From Plasmodiophora brassicae (lineage: Eukaryota; Endomyxa: Phytomyxea; Phytomyxea; Plasmodiophorida), in assembly GCA_036867785.1 (NCBI GenBank), contig CP145414.1, positions 186,001 through 250,000 of the forward strand: a stretch of DNA of 64,000 nt, in the 5' to 3' direction. The position numbers and the translations under genes were made by a program. This document shows positions 34,113-43,290 of the stretch, piece after piece; position 1 is the stretch's first letter, and each line of letters begins with the position of its first letter. The notes under the pieces are model-generated. The model did not search any database. It worked only from the letters and a program-made list of their open reading frames with translations, and had not been told where the DNA came from.

Positions 34113-37100
34113 ATGGCTCCAGCGTCATCGTCACAAGCGTTGTCTGTCTTCTCTGCGTCACCTCTTGCTGCCGCGTTTGCTCGATCGCAGCTGCATCAGC
34201 AGCATCGGCAGCCGCATGATCAAGTGCCACGAGAACCGGAACAGCAGCAAGGCGACGGCGCCGAAGAGGAGGTTAGGATTGAAGATGATGATGCGAATGC
34301 CCGCAACGATTCGGCACGTAAGAGAAAACTGCAGCACGTCTGTACCCAGCAGTCAAGAATCAGGGTCGTGAACACTGGAAAAATAGAAGTGCCGAATTAG
34401 TGCCCGGAGCTTCCCCAAGTGCCGATGAAAGTGCCGATTCCAGAAGCTATCAATAGGGAAGTGCCGATTAGGAGCAGGTGCGACATCTCGAGTGCCGAAA
34501 GAGTGCCACCAATCCTTGGCGCCAAAAAATGTGACGTCAAGTTGTCGGACTTCGCAGTTTTTGCGACCTGTCGGCGACAACGGATCGGCGGTTCGATCAG
34601 TGGACAATCACGTTGTGTGTGTGCGACGCGACGATATCACCACCTTAGCGCACCTCGCTCCGACGACGTCGTCTGGGGCTTGCTCTCGTACGTACGGTTG
34701 GATATTATGGAGGATGCTAACCCTATCATTGGTGCATTTCCTCGAGAAGGCTTTTTGGCTGCCGATGCGAGGAACGACCCTATTCTGAACCCGCGCCGTG
34801 GTGACGTCATCCCTGACGAAATGGGCCGTCCGGGTAGACCAACGATGGCTGTATTCTGGCCTCCTAATGGACCGCCATCAGTCGATTTTGACTTCACTGC
34901 CGGCTTATCAGAAGACGTTGCAGGGATGTCTGCCGACCGCATCCGGTCGGCGGAATTCCAGCAGAAGTACCGCAACGAGATCGTCCTATCAGAATTTCTC
35001 AAGGACGAGATTCCGAAGCGCTTGGTTCCGTTGCAGGTGGATCCGTCCTCTATACGTGCGCTGGAATACTTGGACGAGTTTGCCCGCGGTCATCATACGC
35101 AGGCGTCCCTGCGTCGTTCGTTGGAAAGACTAAGGAAGGATGACATAAGACGCCAGGCCGAGTATACACAATTCGTAAGCACCTTGTCTGACAAATGTTA
35201 TCTGTGTCTCTAATTCTGACAGTTTAAGGAATACGCTGCCAGCAAGGGCTGTCCTGTGGACGACCTTGAAGAATGTCTGAACGCCGATCCTGTTCTTTCG
35301 CTTCAACATTCTGGCGAGATCACCACCATTGCCCAGCTACGTTCCTATCTGTCTGAGCTGGGCGTTTCTATACCATTCCTCGAGTATCGCGTATGCGGCT
35401 ACGGTCACTTGTGGCCAGCCTGCGATTCCCCACCGGACCGGGAGTGCTGCTTACAGGAGTCCGAACGGTTCTTTTATTTCTCCCGCATCCTGTTTCTCCA
35501 ATCGCTGTTCCGGTCGGCGCACGTGTCTGGCATCATACGATCGGAAACCGAACGCCATCGAAATATTCTTTTGGGCGTTTCTTCGTCCGACAGTCTTCGC
35601 GATTGGACAGACGGCCAGTATTTCAGGGATACGTATGGCCCTTTCTTTCTGGAAGCGCTACGTTTCAACGAATACCCTCTCGCGGTGACATCTGGCATTG
35701 ACGGGGCCGACGTCTTGCGGTGGGGATCGGAGTCGGTTACGCCGATCATCCAGATACTCTTGAATCTGCCCTCTGAGGTCAGGTGTAATCTCGGCCTTAT
35801 TCATGCAGTCGGTTTGATACCGCACATCGCGCGAGGTCATCGTGCAGCGTTTCTACGCCTGGACGCGTTCGAATTGAACTTGATGTTCCAACTCGGGTTC
35901 CCTGTGTTCGATCCGACAACTGGGACTGCAACTGCAAGGGCTGTTTTATCGTGCGCTGTACGTACTCCCTTCTATACCTGCTCATTTTATTTCTGGTTTG
36001 ATGTAGATTTTATTGTGGCAGACGTTAGACTACAAGGAGTTCAGCTTGACCACTCGTTGCTCCCAAGGCGGAAAGCAGGACGCCTGCAACAAATGCCACG
36101 TCCAAGGCTATTATTTCCCGACGAGCCATGCGACCGTGTTTCCAGGTCTTTGGAGATGGTCTTCTGAAGATATTCTAGAGGCTGTAAGATATGGTGCCAT
36201 TAACGAATTACTCGACCGCCTAAAGCTATGTACTCAGATGAGCAGATCGTTTTTCACGTCGATGACCGAAATAGGACGAAGCAAGTTCCCGGAAAGTCCA
36301 GAGTACCGCGATCACGATCGAACTAAACGGCAGAAATGCCAGTTTCTCAAGGATGCTCAACCGAAACTGGATGTCGAGACGCATCTACGAATGACATCTG
36401 GTGATACCGGTGGGCATCGAGTACCTGGCCATGATATTTATTCTGTCGGGTTATTAAGCGGGTTCGGCCATGCTTCGCAGTACGTGCATGATCCTATGCA
36501 TGCATTCTGTATGCGTGTTATCCCGCGTCTGCTCAAGTGCCTCGATTGGCATGGGAATGGAAAATTTCTGCATTCTGAAGAGGTTTGGTCGCAGATTGCC
36601 TTACATCACCGTCAATCTCATGTGTGTATTAGATCGATCGTGCGTTTGGTCGCGTTGTCCCCGACATTCCTGTGTTGACGATCCCCAACAATGCCCGTTT
36701 TCCAGCGACGCCTTTCGCTTCGTCTGCTGCAAGGCAGATTGATAGTGTGATACAGTCGTTGGAGTGGCCAACCGGAGATTGCGACCGTGTGAAGAACCCG
36801 TACAAGCCCTCGATGAAATCTCACGATTGGCTAACTTGGTCAAGTGATGTCGGAATTGCCATCGTTGCGGGTCTGGTTGGCAGTACCCTGTTCAGCAATT
36901 CCGATTCAGCCGTAGCCTGGGGAACTGTTTTCACGTTTATGCACTTATCGATGATGATTCTGTCGAAGTCCTTCGACCGTTCGTCGTTTGACACTGTGGC
37001 GCAAACTTTCCTCGACGCTTGTGCCCGGCTGGAAACGGTGATTCCCGGCAAGCTGTTGACCATATCGGTAAGTGCCCGTTGAGTATCGTATATGTATACT

Positions 37101-39867
37101 CATTGCCACACTGTTGCTGTTCAGATGCATTCGCTGATCCACCTTCCGGAAGTCATTCGCCAATGGGGCCCTATTTCTGGGTTCGCTTGGACGTATCCAA
37201 TGGAACGGTGGATCAAGAGGATGAAGTCGATCCTGACATCTACGCAAGGGTTGACCATGAACATCGCCGGCAACCTTCAGCTGATCTCCGCAGCAGCGTT
37301 GCTGAGGCTGGACTTACACGAACGGTACACGTTCGACAACGATAACCCATATTTGTTCGGGTGCCCGGACTCGTTTCCGGTGTCGTTACCGATTGTGTTC
37401 CAAGGCCATATCAAGTCGTACGTCCTGAATGATATGGAGCGTGCGTGGCTGCATGCGACACTGATCGACGAGGAGCAATGGCCCACCATTTGGAACCATC
37501 CATGGAGGCGCCAGTACGTGCTCCTCGTCAAGCAGTTCGAGCGTTCCACTGGAATTCTGATTTCGTCCTATCATCACGTCAAGTGCCAGCTCTCCAACTT
37601 TGACGCATTCTGCCAGACTGGAGACATTCAGCGGCAGTTCCAAGGTCTATGTCTTCCAAGTCGCCTGGATTGCTGTGATCGTCTTCTCGTTGGTACGTGT
37701 GTCTTATGGCGAATGTTGCTGTTAATCAGATTTAACCGTTGCAGATCTTAGGCGCGTGTCTCTTCCGAACGCAGGATGCTGATACCTCGTACCAGAAGTC
37801 GAGCAATTGTCACTTCTTGGCGAACTTCACTGACGACGGCCTCTACCTTGGAACAGCCGCGATGTTCTGCATGCTGGAACTACCGTATCACGATGACCAT
37901 GGCCAATCTGACATTTTCCCTATTATCCGCGTTTCCGCCTGGAAGAAGCTCAAGCGCGTTGGGGGCCTTGTCGGTGGGAGACTGCCACAGTATATCAGAG
38001 GTTCACTCAATCTTTGTTGATGTCTCTCATGTATTGAGTTGTACAATTGTTCAGGAAATCCTATCCGTCCTGGTGATGACGAATCGCCATGGGTTGCTGC
38101 CGATGAGATCGAAAGCAACAATGTGGTCCTTGTTTCCTGCCAAATTCCATATGATGGCCGTCGTGTTCACGCTAAACTCGTCTGCGTAGTTCCTCGTGGC
38201 AACATGGCACCGGGCTGTCTATATTCGACAGTGCCCAACGAATAAACCAAGTGGGTAACGTTCTGCACGGCGCGTCTGACCTTCACAATCGTAGCGCCTG
38301 AGAGGGCGCGGCTTTCGCGGTGCCGGCTCGGTATTTACCACCAGCGCACCTTTCTGTTCCGTCCCGAGGGTGCGTCTCCACCACACGATTGTTGAATACG
38401 GGCCCGATGCTGCACCTCCGCCACACACTGACAAGGTGGCGCGCGATCCAAATTCCGATCCGGGCCCCGATACCGACGACTACTTGGCACACGCGTCCTC
38501 ATTCTTCAAATGCCGTCACCGGGTTACCAACAGTTTGTCGGGCGAGGGCCCCACCAGCCCCGGACGGCGGAACGCAAGGCGCTGTGTGCCTGGTTTCCGA
38601 GCGTGTATGCTAGGTACTGCTCCTGTGTGCGTGTGTATCCGAAATCGACGACGCTCATTACTCCCGTCTTTCAGTATTTACACTTCAGGGCAGCGAGAGA
38701 TCAACGATCCGGTTAAGAACGCGATCCTACACCAGAGGATCCTGTCGGAAGGGCCTGTGCGGTTGGGTTTGCCCGCCGAAGACTGGACCTTGGAGGACAC
38801 TCGTCAGCGTATGTCGACCATGTAGAATTTCACGTTAGAGTCGTTCTAATTTGTCGAAGTCATCAAACAACATCGGAGGTCACTTCACCGGAAGTTGGGT
38901 CAAGTTCGTCGGCGAAACTCATCAGCTGCGGCGTCTGACCGTCCGCGGTGCAATGCTATTTTCAAAGATCTTTCACGTACGTCGAGCACTTTCGTCTCTG
39001 GGGACTAATTTGATAACGGTCTATTTGATGTGCAGTTGAAGATGATCACTTGTTCAACTTCTTGGCACAGATACGAAACGAGTTCGTCAATATGGCGGAA
39101 CAGCCCATTTTCGCCAGTGATTCCTTTCGTTCGGTATTTTCAGAGGCCATCAAGAGGGCGCTGCGAGACGCGGTACGTATTCGATGGTTCTGACGACCCC
39201 ATTATTTACAATGGATGCAGTCCCAGTATCAAGGGGCGCAGCAGCATGGCCAAAATCGTACGCAACGACAACGGTAACATCATATGTTGCATCATTGCTT
39301 TATGTATGAATTTAGGTGGAATTGCGGGCAGGCGCGTTGGAGGGTACGGCCGCTTTTGTTGGCGTCCAGTTGTATCATCTGACCAGAATTGCAGATTATA
39401 GAACACGAGGATGTACGAGGGCGGCGGATATGCAACGTACGAAACTTGTTCCACTTGCCGATTTTTACGGCACGTCGACGTCGCGGTCGGGTGGATCGGC
39501 GCCCATCAAGAAACAGTTACAATAAACCATTCGTTGATTCTATTCTGTTGTAGCGAGAATATCAAATACGATAGTGTCTCAATGCCTGGGGTACCATTCC
39601 ATTCTATTACTATACCGGTAGGGAGAGCAAAAAACCATACGATGTTTTTTGGAAGGACGTCCGTTGAGCGCATTTTTTGCAAAATCGGGTCCCGAAATCG
39701 GCACCAAATTGGCACTACCTAGTGCCAATTTGGTGTCGTCAAGTGCCAATAAAGGGCTGACGGGCTAATCCACGGGATGGCACTAATTTGGCACTTCTAT
39801 TTTTCCAGTGGAAGTGGATGATCGACGACGAAGGTCGTTCCTTAATGTACTTACATAATGAAATTTG
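34113..39867 (+). CDS. Small protein of the TA element, interrupted by CACTA-3
   Basis: Starts at ATG 34113. The first part (34113-34372) has a Ser/Ala/Gln-rich head, an acidic stretch (EEEVRIEDDD) and a basic one (ARKRKLQH), and reaches the CACTA-3 left end. When CACTA-3 and one GAA are removed the frame continues at 39814 as KWMIDDEGRSLMYLHNEI and a TGA at 39865-39867, giving roughly 100 residues. Function unknown; a short DNA-binding or nuclear protein would fit the composition. Because the frame crosses the insertion exactly, it was probably a genuine gene. Confidence 0.45.
34707..38245 (+). CDS. CACTA-3 transposase, 8 exons, apparently intact
   Basis: Exons 34707-35174, 35223-35957, 36022-36183, 36238-36582, 36633-37067, 37125-37692, 37752-38000, 38055-38245: a total of 1051 codons including the stop, in frame at every junction. 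Motifs in order: EDANPIIGAFPREGF start, VCGYGHLWPAC, FFYFSRILF, WTDGQYFRDTYGP, SGIDGADVLRWGSESVTP, VRCNLGLIHAVGLIP, DACNKCHVQGYYFP with CxxC, VHDPMHAFCMR, SMKSHDWLTWSSDVG, MHSLIHLPEVIRQWGP then WTYPMERWIKRMKS, and NPIRPGDDESPW near the end. The signatures match Tnp2/DUF4218 proteins of CACTA elements. The start ATG is chosen by alignment with CACTA-2 (ATG 24230). Confidence 0.85.
38366..39525 (+). CDS. CACTA-3 second gene (gene B), conserved, unknown function
   Basis: The second gene of the element, on the same strand as the transposase. Blocks shared with CACTA-2: ERKALCAWFPSVYA (about 38570-38610), an intron, GQREINDPVKNAIL..GLPAEDWTLEDT (38690-38800), SWVKFVGETHQLRRLTVRG (38893-38950), and EDDHLFNFLAQIRNEF..FASDSFRSVFSEAI (39041-39165). 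A basic tail ends SGGSAPIKKQLQ at 39525. Introns lie at about 38613-38671 and probably three more; the first exon and exact junctions are not settled. No family was recognised. Conservation of protein blocks between two elements, while flanking DNA differs, argues that it is translated. Confidence 0.5.
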
Positions 39868-40017
39868 AATTTTCATGGTACATTTCGCGTGTATTTACCA
39901 GTGTTGTACTATATATACTGAGGTTTGCCAAGAGCACCCGACCCTGAATAGTGTGTATCACACTAATTATGAACTAACACTAATTGCGCATACAGACTAA
40001 TTACGGTAATCACTGTA

Positions 40018-40180
40018 GCTGGATCACAGGCCATACTGTGCCTGTGTGGTATCATGCTAGTAGCCCATGACAGTGTCAACAGAGATGCCAGTGGGGAACA
40101 GCGGGTGATGTCATGCAGTGACGTCACCAGAGTCAGGCTGATGTAGGGAATGAGCCATATATAACCGGCCCATTTCTACA
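40018..40180 (-). repeat. Gypsy-2 5' LTR, outer part
   Basis: Continues the right LTR from the TA element to TTTCTACA at 40180, followed by CGCG (40181-40184). It matches 22420-22582 with one visible difference. Confidence 0.85.
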
Positions 40181-40371
40181 CGCGGGATGCTTTCTGGGTT
40201 CTTCGCCGGACGGCCGCGCCGAGCTGCAGACGATGGATCCTGTAAGCTATCCTCCAAATGTTGGCACTGACAAGTAGGTGTACCTCTCGAGCTACCTTGC
40301 TGCGCTGCAGCGTTCGATGCTGAGGTGGCCGCCTCGTCGTCGCCAGCTAACGTCGGCTCCCGGTGATCCAT
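40181..40371 (-). CDS. Tc1/mariner-like transposase, N-terminal part (split)
   Basis: ATG at 40371, then about 63 codons rich in Ala, Ser and Asp, ending RRGRPAKNPES (an AT-hook-like RGRPAK motif) at the gypsy-2 insertion point. It joins in frame to the piece at 22377. The open frame continuing into the LTR on the right of gypsy-2 is accidental. Confidence 0.7.
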
Positions 40372-40650
40372 TAATTTTTTACGGTTGATCCACAGATTTC
40401 TTCCGGATGATGCAAACATTTTTTCCGATTGATCCACTTATCCACACCACTAAACCGAGTGGCGTGATCGGGCCCGTAACCTGCAAGGGGTTGCGCTCAA
40501 CGGGGTTGGTGGAGGGGGTTGCACCTAGGAGGGAGCGGGCGAAGCGCAGCGAGCCCCGAACGACTAGTTTCTTCCTGTTGATGCAAAACTTTCTTCCGAG
40601 TGATCCAAGTGTTTCTTCCGAGTGATGCAAATATTTGTTTCCACCGTAAG
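40372..40650. repeat. Mariner right inverted repeat with subterminal words
   Basis: It mirrors 20578-20700. The first 60 bases from the end are nearly identical to the left side; inward, an unrelated stretch (40450-40560) separates further copies of the ATCCACNNATTTCTTCC-like words. Confidence 0.75.
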
Positions 40651-40652
40651 TA

Positions 40653-40718
40653 CCTATTGCGCTACGAAGGAGCCCAATTTGGTGCAGGCTGAGTCGCCAA
40701 CACGACTCAGTCGTGACA
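40653..40718 (-). repeat. Gypsy-3 5' LTR, distal part
   Basis: Completes the LTR begun at 20501-20577 after removal of the mariner nest and one TA. Ends AGTCGTGACA. Confidence 0.6.
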
Positions 40719-40727
40719 CGGGAGCAG

Positions 40728-41667
40728 TCACCCTTGACCATTTCCCGGCGGACGATGTGGGCATGTTGCGACCATATGTCCGGGCTGCCGGCAATACATA
40801 CACAATCCTTGCCGTTTGCAGCGCTCGCGCTCCTCCGGCGTTAGCTTGGTCCGAGTGGTCGGCGAGGCATCCGTAGCGAGGAGTGCGTGTGCCGGGGTAT
40901 AGAGGGGGACCAGGCGCGCTGCCTCTTTGACCATGGCGTCGAATGTCGGCGGATTGAGCTTGAAGAGCTCGGTCGAAAGCTCTGGGGCGAGCGACTTGCG
41001 GAACTTTGTCGCCAGGCGCTTTGACGGGAGACTGTACTCGCCCTTCGAGCCCGACTGTACGGCGTTGTACAGGTACATGAACCGACGCAGATGAGCATCG
41101 AACGGTCCGGTTTGACGAAGGGCGTCGAACCGGGATTCGAGGGTCTCGACGTCCGGTTCTGGAAAATTAAACCGGAGCAGCGCGGCGAACGCTGCTGGAG
41201 AGGCGGCCGCATCCATTTGACGAAAAACGAAACGCGCTTCGCCCTTCAGGCAGCTAGCCAGGAGCGCGCGAGCACCCGCTGACAGTGGCTGGGTCGACGA
41301 GAGGTCGACGCGGGCAATACTACCTAGCGAATAGCGCCAGCCACTCGCTCGCCGGCAGGTCGTCGGAATTGCCGGAAAATTCGCTCAACGACACACTAGT
41401 CGTCGTGACAACAGGATCGTTGCTATGTGACGACGGCTCAGCAGATGTTGTCGAGGGATCGGTCATGGGCGTAGGCGGCGTAGAGTGTGGACTGGCGAGC
41501 GCGGTGGTAAAGATCTTCAGCTGCTCCTCAGCGCGAGCCCGCATTTCCGTGAAGAACGCATCTGTTGGATCTGGAAGGCCCGTAAGACACCCGCGAGGGC
41601 GCGATCGGCGGCGTCCACATCGGCCAGGGTCGTTGGGTCGATGGGAGAGGAAGGCGTCGTTGGGCAC
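40728..41667 (-). pseudogene. Gypsy-4 Gag with CCHC finger (one frameshift)
   Basis: Minus strand. The upper frame (41667-41320) holds the front of Gag, ending [23 protein letters not shown] one-base slip near 41325 leads to [18 protein letters not shown] and the lower frame, [38 protein letters not shown] and a knuckle [14 protein letters not shown] near 40780. Pol is absent: gypsy-3 begins at 40718. This is a Gag-only relic of a third gypsy family. Confidence 0.7.
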
Positions 41668-41669
41668 TT

Positions 41670-42325
41670 GGTTTCATGGCACGGCCGCGACGGGTCGCGC
41701 AGCCGCGCAGTTTGAATAAACGTCCACGGCAACCGACGGCTTCGGCAGTCGGTTAATTCCGTGTTGTGGAGACAATAGTCGTCCGTCGTGTCGTCTCCTG
41801 ACATCTTAACCGACTTTAACCGTTCGTCACCGTCTGTCGTCGCATCGTCTGTCGCCGTCTGTCGTCACCGTCTGTCGCCGTCTGTCGTCACCGTCTGCCG
41901 TCACCGTCTGTCGTCGAGCCCGTCGAGCCGGAGCGCGTGACCGTCATCGATACGTACACGATCGGAGAACGAAGGGGGCGGACAGGCCGAAGGTAGACGA
42001 GAGACGATGCAACGACAGACGGTGACGACAGACGACGACAGACGATGCGACGACATGTACAGACGGTGACGACAGACGGCGACAGACGGTGACGACAGAC
42101 GGCGACAGACGGTGACGACAGACGGCGACAGACGGTGACGACAGACGGCGACAGACGATGCGACGACAGACGGTGACGAACGGTTAAGGTCGGTCAGGAG
42201 ACGACACGACGGACGACTATTGTCTCCACAACACGGAATTAACCGACTGCCGAAGCCGTCGGTTGCCGTGGACGTTTATTCAAACTGCGCGGCTGCGCGA
42301 CCCCCGTCGCGACCGTGCCACAACA
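41670..42325. repeat. Large inverted repeat: head-to-head gypsy leaders and minisatellite
   Basis: The sequence 41690-41925 recurs as its reverse complement at 42005-42325. Shared words include CGGAATTAACCGACTGCCGA and TTGCCGTGGACGTTTATTCA. The inner part of each arm is a minisatellite; on the right arm a 23-base unit starting AGACGGTGACGACAGACGGC repeats four times from 42061. The loop is about 80 bases. Gag frames leave in both directions, so two related elements stand head to head. No gene lies between 41716 and 42219. Confidence 0.75.
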
Positions 42326-43022
42326 CTGAAGGCCGGGTGGCCGGGAACGAGCGGCTGGAAACCTCGTTGAAATCGCTGAAGACCGACGCGAGGGGTCCCC
42401 TGCGGCTGTTGGAGGAAAAGGCCACGACGTTCGACGACGTGCGACACTACCAGCACCTGGCGAACGTCCGGCGCGGGGCGGCGGAAGAGTCCGGCAAATC
42501 TACCAAGAAAGACCCCGCCAAGGGCAAGAAGCGCCCACGTCAAGACGACCAGGACGGAGGGACCTGGGCCGCCGGAGGCCAGAAGCCTACGATCGAGGCG
42601 GATGACAAAAAGTCATTGTGCTGGCATTGTCGATGCCTCGAGGTCCAGATCCGTTAAGGAAGTGTGGGAGGACGCGAAGTCGAAGAAGACTAATAAACAG
42701 CGTGGCACATATACTGATGACTGAGATAACGGTACTCGCAACACGCACGCGGCGGTGCGCAAGTTACGACAAACTTGCAACGGGCATTGAGGCTGGAATA
42801 CCAGTTGGCGTCACCAACCAGATCAATGTCACGCTATCAGCGCTAGATGGGCCACAGCCAGCCGTACTAGACAGTGGGGCTGACAGGTCATTGGTACCGA
42901 TGGCAGTTGCCAAGGCGGTATGCGGAAGAAGTATCCCGCGTCGTCACAATAGTGTTCGGCAAGCAGTAGGACGGGCTCTTCAGAGCATTAAACGTTGGAA
43001 ATGGCGCCTGAGCGAGACGTGA
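42220..43022 (+). pseudogene. Gypsy-5 Gag end and protease fragment
   Basis: Plus strand. The first frame (to 42657) has a Lys-rich Gag end and the start of a finger, LCWHCRC. After a frame change, 42780-42900 reads INVTLSALDGPQPAVLDSGAD, the aspartic protease motif DSGA followed by SLVPMAVAKAV. Nothing of reverse transcriptase remains. It shares its 5' leader with gypsy-4, in opposite direction. Confidence 0.6.
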
Positions 43023-43290
43023 AGACGTGATCTTGGAGACTGCGAGGTAGCGTTTCATGTGATATGCAACATTACCACTTCCAGTTCGTCCGAGGCGACC
43101 CTCTAACAGTAGTGGACAACGTGTCGTCGTTTTCGGGCACCCCTATTACGTTTTCCTACTTTATTTTACGTTTGGGTCGACGAATAATTTATTGGCGTAA
43201 AATACATTACGTTGCCGGGACCTACAATAGGTAGTCGTTCCCTACCAGCTCCTCAATGTTATACGTATGCAGAACAGAATAATTCCGTTA
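43023..43290. other. Border between transposon block and gene block
   Basis: A/T-richer stretch with no recognised gene or repeat. It contains the 3' flank of the acyltransferase gene. Confidence 0.4.

Larger units (their letters stand above)
34373..39810 (+). mobile_element. CACTA-3, complete CMC element, target duplication GAA
   Basis: Ends CACTGGAAAAATAGAAGTGC at 34373 and the exact inverse at 39810, at least 21 bases. The flanks are GAA at 34370-34372 and 39811-39813. Subterminal repeats of GTGCCGA/GTGCCAA are dense in 34390-34510 and 39690-39800. It carries two genes in the same order as CACTA-2. It is the innermost layer of its branch of the nest and the only copy in the window whose transposase shows no break. 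Confidence 0.9.
33830..40015. mobile_element. TA-flanked small DNA transposon (mariner-like), split by CACTA-3
   Basis: Terminal inverted repeats start CAGTGATTACCGTAATTAGT, 26 bases perfect, then continue imperfectly with TAGTGTGTAT words. The flanks are TA at 33828-33829 and 40016-40017. The undisturbed gypsy-2 LTR at 22378-22582 shows the empty site with a single TA. Without CACTA-3 the element is about 745 bases. It carries one small gene rather than a transposase, so it is probably non-autonomous. TA duplication suggests Tc1/mariner or a related superfamily. Confidence 0.8.
22378..40180 (-). mobile_element. Gypsy-2, chromodomain Ty3/gypsy retrotransposon, near-complete
   Basis: Two 205-base LTRs: left 22378-22582; right 33788-33829 plus 40018-40180, interrupted by the TA element. 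They begin TGAGGTC and end TTTCTACA in plus sense and appear to differ at a single base (AGATTCC versus AGATGCC), pointing to a young insertion. The flanks are CGCG. The order on the minus strand is Gag with a CCHC finger, protease, reverse transcriptase, RNase H, integrase, chromodomain. A purine tract (GGAGAAAGG, minus strand) abuts the left LTR. It is disabled by one TGA codon (31399-31401) and by CACTA-2 in the integrase. Confidence 0.9.
20578..40650 (-). mobile_element. Tc1/mariner-like element, TA target duplication, hosts the nest
   Basis: Long terminal inverted repeats begin CTTACGGTGGAAACAAATAT at 20578 and mirror it at 40650, identical for about 60 bases except at their inner edge. 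The flanks are TA (20576-20577 and 40651-40652). Subterminal 19-base words such as TTGGATCACTCGGAAGAAA recur with variation on both sides. The transposase gene is on the minus strand and is split by gypsy-2 at 22378-40180. Without that insertion the element would be 2266 bases long. Confidence 0.85.
17273..40718 (-). mobile_element. Gypsy-3, Ty3/gypsy element interrupted by the Tc1/mariner nest
   Basis: Coding sequence is on the minus strand at 17273-20449. Its 5' LTR is 20501-20577 plus 40653-40718, split by the 20-kb mariner nest. Joined, it is about 143 bases, starting (plus sense) TGTGACGACC and ending AGTCGTGACA, that is TG..CA. The 3' LTR is missing: the left side is cut by a copia LTR fragment. 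An internal deletion fuses reverse transcriptase to integrase. It differs from the other gypsy family in having two zinc knuckles in Gag and a YLDD motif. Confidence 0.65.

Noticed and set aside
38001-38054. In-frame stop in the CACTA-3 transposase (and the equivalent TAA in CACTA-2)
   Set aside because: Both stops fall in an intron at the same position and phase (54 and 63 bases long), so they do not break the gene.
40111-40180. Minus-strand frame running from the mariner N-terminus into the LTR
   Set aside because: The codons after the CGCG junction belong to the gypsy-2 LTR; the real continuation is at 22377.
41815-42190. CRISPR-like array
   Set aside because: Units are contiguous 23-base tandem repeats without unique spacers, in inverted order inside a retrotransposon leader; this is a minisatellite.
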